64,000 nucleotides of DNA, from positions 310,001 to 374,000 of the forward strand of contig CADCXA010000055.1 of the NCBI GenBank assembly GCA_902806565.1, read 5' to 3'. The notes under the pieces were generated by a model, which did not search any database, was not told the DNA's origin, and worked only from the letters and a program-made list of their open reading frames with translations. Both the position numbers and the translations under genes were made by a program. The stretch comes from Hypoxylon rubiginosum (lineage: Eukaryota > Ascomycota > Sordariomycetes > Xylariales > Hypoxylaceae). Positions 59,857 to 64,000 of this stretch are shown one piece after another; the first letter of the stretch is position 1, and each line of letters starts with the position of its first letter.

Positions 59857-61453
59857 TTAGACGGTGACGGTCGAGCCGATGGGTCCGAAGCGAATGTTGG
59901 ACCAGACGACCTTGCTGCGGAGCCGTTAGCGACTGGAAGATAGGGGTTAGGGGGAACAAGAGGGCACACGTACGCATCGGGGATCTTGGCCTCGACGTCG
60001 GAGGGAACACCGGAGTCCTGGGCGCAGTCGCCACGGTCGCCACCGGGCTGGCCGGCCTTCTCAGGGGGGTAGCTGGAGTCGAGCCAGAGCATGTTGGCGT
60101 AGTGCTATAGCGTGGACGGTTAGCGAGATTCGCGATCAAGATAGGGGGGAAAGAGAGAGCAGAAGCTTACGTCATCCCAGATGGACATGACCAGGACCAC
60201 GGGCATGGACCAGACCTCGTTCAGCTTCTCGAAGCCGCCGACCTCGCTGAAGCGGTTACGGTCGCCGAAAGCGGTGTACTCGGCGTCGCAGTACTCGGGG
60301 GTGATGCTGCTCGAGCTGGGGAAGCCGTCGAGCGAGGGGGCGGGAATCTCGATCTTCTTGCCGCCCTGGACGAAGAACTGGGTTACCTTGTTGTTAGAGA
60401 ACTGGGTGACGACGCTATGAGGAAAAGTAGTGTTAGCAAACGTATCCTGGGAAAATGGGTGCCTGGTAAGAGTCGTCAACTTACGTGAACTTGGTCTTGG
60501 TGTCGAGGGTCTTGCCAGCGCCGTAGAAGTCTTGGCTGCCCATGCGGTAAGGGTTGTAGTCACAACCGTTGGCATCGCACTTTCCGGCGAAACGGTCCGA
60601 AGAGTAGGTACCACCACAGCCGTCAGTCTCGCAGACATGGTACGTGTTGGTGATGCAAGGGTGGGGGGTTAGAGCGAAAGAGTGAGAGTTGGACTCCCTG
60701 TCGGTACTCGGTCAGCTTCTGCTCTTGCGTTATATCAGATACCGTGTGGAAATCTTACCAGACATCAATTTCGGCACAGCAGGCACCGTACGGGCCGACA
60801 CCGGCGTTGTTGTCGTTGGTGGAGGGCTCCCATCCCTCGACGTTGGCCTTGCCACCGACGAACTTGAGATCACGGGCGCACTGAGCATCGCAGTATCCGG
60901 TACCGTACTTGGCACCGGCCTTGTTGGTGGGGTAGCTTGCTTTGCCGCCGTCTTCCTCCATGGCGACGAAGTACAGGGCCGCGTTGAGACCGCAGTCGAC
61001 GGTGGACAAGTCGACGTCGAAGGCGAACTCGTTGTCCTTGAGCGTGAAGGTCTGGTACTTGTCCGCGCCGTTCATCAGGTAGAATCGGGAACCGATGTTG
61101 GTGCCGTACTCGTGCTTGGTTAGGAACTTGAGGGTAAGAGCGTCGCCGCTGGTGGAGGCACCGTAGGTCTTGCTGTACTCGGCACCCTCGACGGCGCACT
61201 TGGAGGCACAGTCCGTGGCGGAGCTGCACTTGGAGGTCCACTCGTTACCGTCGTAGCAGTTTTCCGTGCCCTCGGTGGTGTGAAGCCATCGCCAGTTAGA
61301 GTCGATGGTCACTTCGGCGTTGACTGCCGTGCAGGAGCCGCCGCTGGTGCACTTCTTCCAGGTCAACTTGGGGTGAGTCTCGGTCTGCTGCGTTCCGACC
61401 TGTTGGGCAGACGCAAACCCGATAAGGGCAGCTGACACGGCAAGGGACAACAT
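59857..61453 (-). CDS. GH7 cellobiohydrolase (secreted cellulase, no CBM)
   Basis: Predicted 446-aa secreted exo-cellulase that releases cellobiose from cellulose chain ends. Exons: 61453-60759, 60697-60485, 60414-60171, 60104-59974, 59914-59857; introns of 61, 70, 66 and 59 nt, all phases closing. Signal peptide [16 protein letters not shown], cleaved before QQ. The catalytic signature EIDVWE places nucleophile Glu228, Asp230 and acid/base Glu233, immediately split by intron 1. Tunnel and disulfide blocks [29 protein letters not shown] and [14 protein letters not shown] are typical of Cel7A-type enzymes. It ends GPIGSTVTV with no linker or CBM1, so it is a single-domain enzyme. The Cys-rich pattern is complete. 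Confidence 0.96.
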
Positions 61454-64000
61454 GATGCTGGTATGTCTTCACCAAGGGTAAGATGTTGTAAGGGCGATGA
61501 AGAAGTGCAAGACAACCCAAGTGTGGCATCTGGGACTCAGTCGGTTATATACTCCTACGAGCATAGTATCGCCCAGCAATTAAGCTGTAGACCCCATATT
61601 GTCGGCAATGGGCTCCGTCTCGACAAGGCCAAATCGTGGCATGGCATAGTCGATCACTAACATTCTCGGCCCTAAGACTATCTTAGATTATATTAAAATT
61701 CCAATTATACCACTAAAGCTCCGGCGGGCGTCCCGAAGGCAGAGACTTCGGCTGGTCCCAATGGCAGAGTTCAGCCTACACCACGTTCGTTCTCGAGTCT
61801 GATGGGAAACAGTGCTAAACGGATGCCTCTACGTCCAGAAAATGACCTGTCACTGTCCAATACGGTCGTCGTACAGAGAGATGGCCAATAGGACGACTGG
61901 GCTTGGGAGGTTAGTGGTGACCAGAGTAATGAGCCAAGGTAATATCACTGGTTTTAGAAGTCTGGGGGACTACTATTACTTCCGACGTAAATTAAATTGA
62001 CTGCTGTATGTTTCAGGGGCGTGATCCGAAGTAACCTGGGGTAATTGCGGGGAACCGATGGAGGGCGGAGAAGTTCGTTCTGGAGAAGACTCAGGGGTGG
62101 CAACTTGTATATGCCTTACAGATGGCTCCGCGGCCCGTTATGTCCACATCACGGAGATCAAATCGCCGTTATGGAAGAGAGGCGAGATAACGAGGTGGGG
62201 TCTCCAGGAGAAGATCATCGAGAGGAGAACGGAAGACGACGACGCCCACGGCGTCCTAAGCGAGTCCAAGACAACGGCGATAACGTGAAGCGAAGGCCGC
62301 GATAAGTCCCACTAAACCTCCGAATTGGCATTGGAGGCCGGCCGCCGCGAGGAAAATCGAAATTTTCGAATTTTCACGGCGTCAACGCGAGGAAAAACGA
62401 GAGGGAGAGACCCAAAATCTGCGTTTCCCTATTCCGGTTACCATCCACGTCTGGCCGCTAACGGTATACACCGTCCTAGAGGATCTTAATGAGATCTAGT
62501 GTAACGCGATTGGAACGATGGTATTGGACAGGTGACACGCTATAGCACTATGTAAACGATTGATCAAAGGAAATGCCGTTCATATCCAGCCATGCCGAGA
62601 CTGGGGTTGTGGAAAATATCGACGGGATATTATCCAGGGGTGTAGCGGACGCCAAGTCTGGCATGGTCCGTTGAGGAACCCCTGGCAATAGCGTCCGCCG
62701 CCGTGTAATATTTAGCCAATTGGGGGCTAGGCCCTTGAGCCTTTGGAGCAGACTAACGCAAGGTCCTCGCGTGGTGTGGTTCGTTCAGACTTCGTCTCAT
62801 CAAGTGACCTAGGTTGCCTAACGCTGTGCCGAACGTCTAGTTCTGGCTTCCGTGAGATACGGCGGTGGGAGGGAGGTCAGGCACGCCGACGGAGTGACGA
62901 GATCCCTTAGACGGTTGCTGTTCCTAGTAGAAACAGGTATGTAGCTCAAGTCTCCTGGCTATACAACTCGTATAGCTATGCTTATAGTGTGTTATACTCG
63001 CATGGCACTCTGGGCCAATAGTTTACATGAGGAGATGACTTTAGGCAACTGGGGGGAACCCAACTCGGAGCTGGTCGATGCCAGAAAAAGAGATGAACAG
63101 GGCGTTAGACCAACCTATCATTGAGAAGATTTCATCTCGTTGATGTTGCCATTAATTTACCGAGTGATCCCATTGTTCATTGTTCATTCCTAACGCGGTG
63201 GGATACTCATCATGCTTCGCCACGGATAGTCCATCTAGAAGGGCCTTGATGGACTAGTGGCAAGGAAGATATCAGGGGTCCGTTTCTTCACGTAAAGTAT
63301 TACCATATAATATACTTCGTAGGCGCCACAGTAGCCGCGCCGCGAATCCATACAGCTGGACTGGCAAATGGACTCTATATCCCTCGAAAGGTTACTGAGG
63401 TAGGCATGCTCCGGTTCCGTTGAGCAAGTTGAGAGAGCGGTTTCGCTATTAGCGGCGACTGTAAAGCAGCGCCTAGGCCAGACCTGTCAATCTTTCGCTT
63501 GTATTTCCATATGTTGCAATGGGATGTTAGTCTAAACTTCCGTCCGACCTTGGCGTCCCTATAAATCACTGTCAGTGGGTAAATCTAGATTACCGAGATT
63601 TAGACAAGTAGACCCGCATATATCGCTCACTGGGCTGCTACGGACTGCTACTCTATACATGTACCTGCAGTGTAAGGTTGCCAGTGGCTATGTTGCAGCG
63701 ATCTTCCAAGTGTTAGCTTTACACGAAGCATCAAATCGCCTCCAGATGCTTCAGCGTATGGAGACCAGACGCTGACGAGGTGTCTAGGCGCCCTGAATAT
63801 AAGGCTTCCAAATTGGATGCTAATTTTTACCTCAGGAATCAATCTTATTAAATAGGAGACTTTTGTTTTTTTAAACCCCGTAATAAGATACACGTTACGG
63901 AGTGAAAAGCGAGGGTGAAAAGCGAGGGTGAAAAGGAGAAGGGCGGACCTACTATCCATTTCGCTCCAGGATGTTACCTACCTCCTAGGTACATATGAGA
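61454..64000. other. Gene-poor end of window
   Basis: 2.5 kb with no convincing gene beyond the GH7 promoter. It contains an inverted GCGGACGC/GCGTCCGC pair (about 62645 and 62691) and a duplicated GTGAAAAGCGAGG unit at about 63903-63928. Frames near 62058, 63575 and 63648 lack domains and codon bias. Confidence 0.5.
61546..61552 (-). promoter_or_regulatory. TATA box of GH7 gene
   Basis: Minus-strand TATATAA, 93 nt upstream of the ATG at 61453. A six-base CreA-type match (CCGGAG on the minus strand, 61719-61724) lies 170 bp further up but is too short to weigh. Confidence 0.5.

Noticed and set aside
61719..61724. CreA repressor site upstream of the GH7 gene
   Set aside because: A single six-base degenerate match is expected by chance; not listed as a feature.

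Overview
The window is nuclear DNA of a filamentous ascomycete (Pezizomycotina). Most genes carry short GT...AG introns of about 47-75 nt with CTAAC/CTGAT-like branch points. The gene set is typically fungal: two cytochrome P450s, a Clr5-domain protein, a DUF3632 protein, a Pth11/rhodopsin-like membrane protein, a GH7 cellulase and a vacuolar carboxypeptidase S. A 13-kb AT-only block bears the marks of repeat-induced point mutation (RIP). A Sordariomycete or close relative is the best guess. No species is claimed.

Layout, left arm (1-21,000): a type II membrane glycosyltransferase with a C-terminal PAN-like module (minus); a solo repeat; a P450 (plus); a small secreted cysteine protein (minus); a DUF3632 protein (minus); a short hypothetical ORF; tRNA-Ala(TGC); a GC-rich Gfo/Idh/MocA oxidoreductase (plus); a Clr5 protein (minus); an M81/MlrC-like metallopeptidase (minus); and a single-pass membrane protein (plus).

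Centre (21,050-34,754): a very AT-rich, gene-free block containing two ~279-bp direct repeats exactly 11,900 bp apart. They differ almost only by transitions, which fits a RIP-destroyed LTR retrotransposon of about 12.2 kb. The block lies inside what looks like a small host gene. Two 5' exons sit on its left edge and the last exon on its right edge. The three pieces share compatible splice phases, and the last exon has an in-frame TAG.

Right arm (35,600-64,000): RCC1-type Ran exchange factor (minus), tRNA-Glu(TTC) with an intron, mitochondrial P5C dehydrogenase (minus), PhoD-like phosphatase (minus), mitochondrial rhomboid protease (minus), carboxypeptidase S (minus), Tma17/Adc17-like proteasome assembly chaperone (plus), a seven-exon P450 (minus), a Pth11/rhodopsin-like seven-helix protein (plus), a retrotransposon gag remnant beside a second copy of the left-arm repeat, and a secreted GH7 cellobiohydrolase (minus). 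The last 2.5 kb shows no convincing gene.

The genes do not form one pathway. Housekeeping functions (Ran cycle, proline catabolism, rhomboid, proteasome assembly) are mixed with accessory ones (P450s, secreted proteins, cellulase) around decayed repeats. No PKS, NRPS or terpene synthase is present, so the P450s are not evidently part of a metabolite cluster here. Exon boundaries were derived by reading splice signals and checking that reading phases add up; no alignments or transcripts were available.
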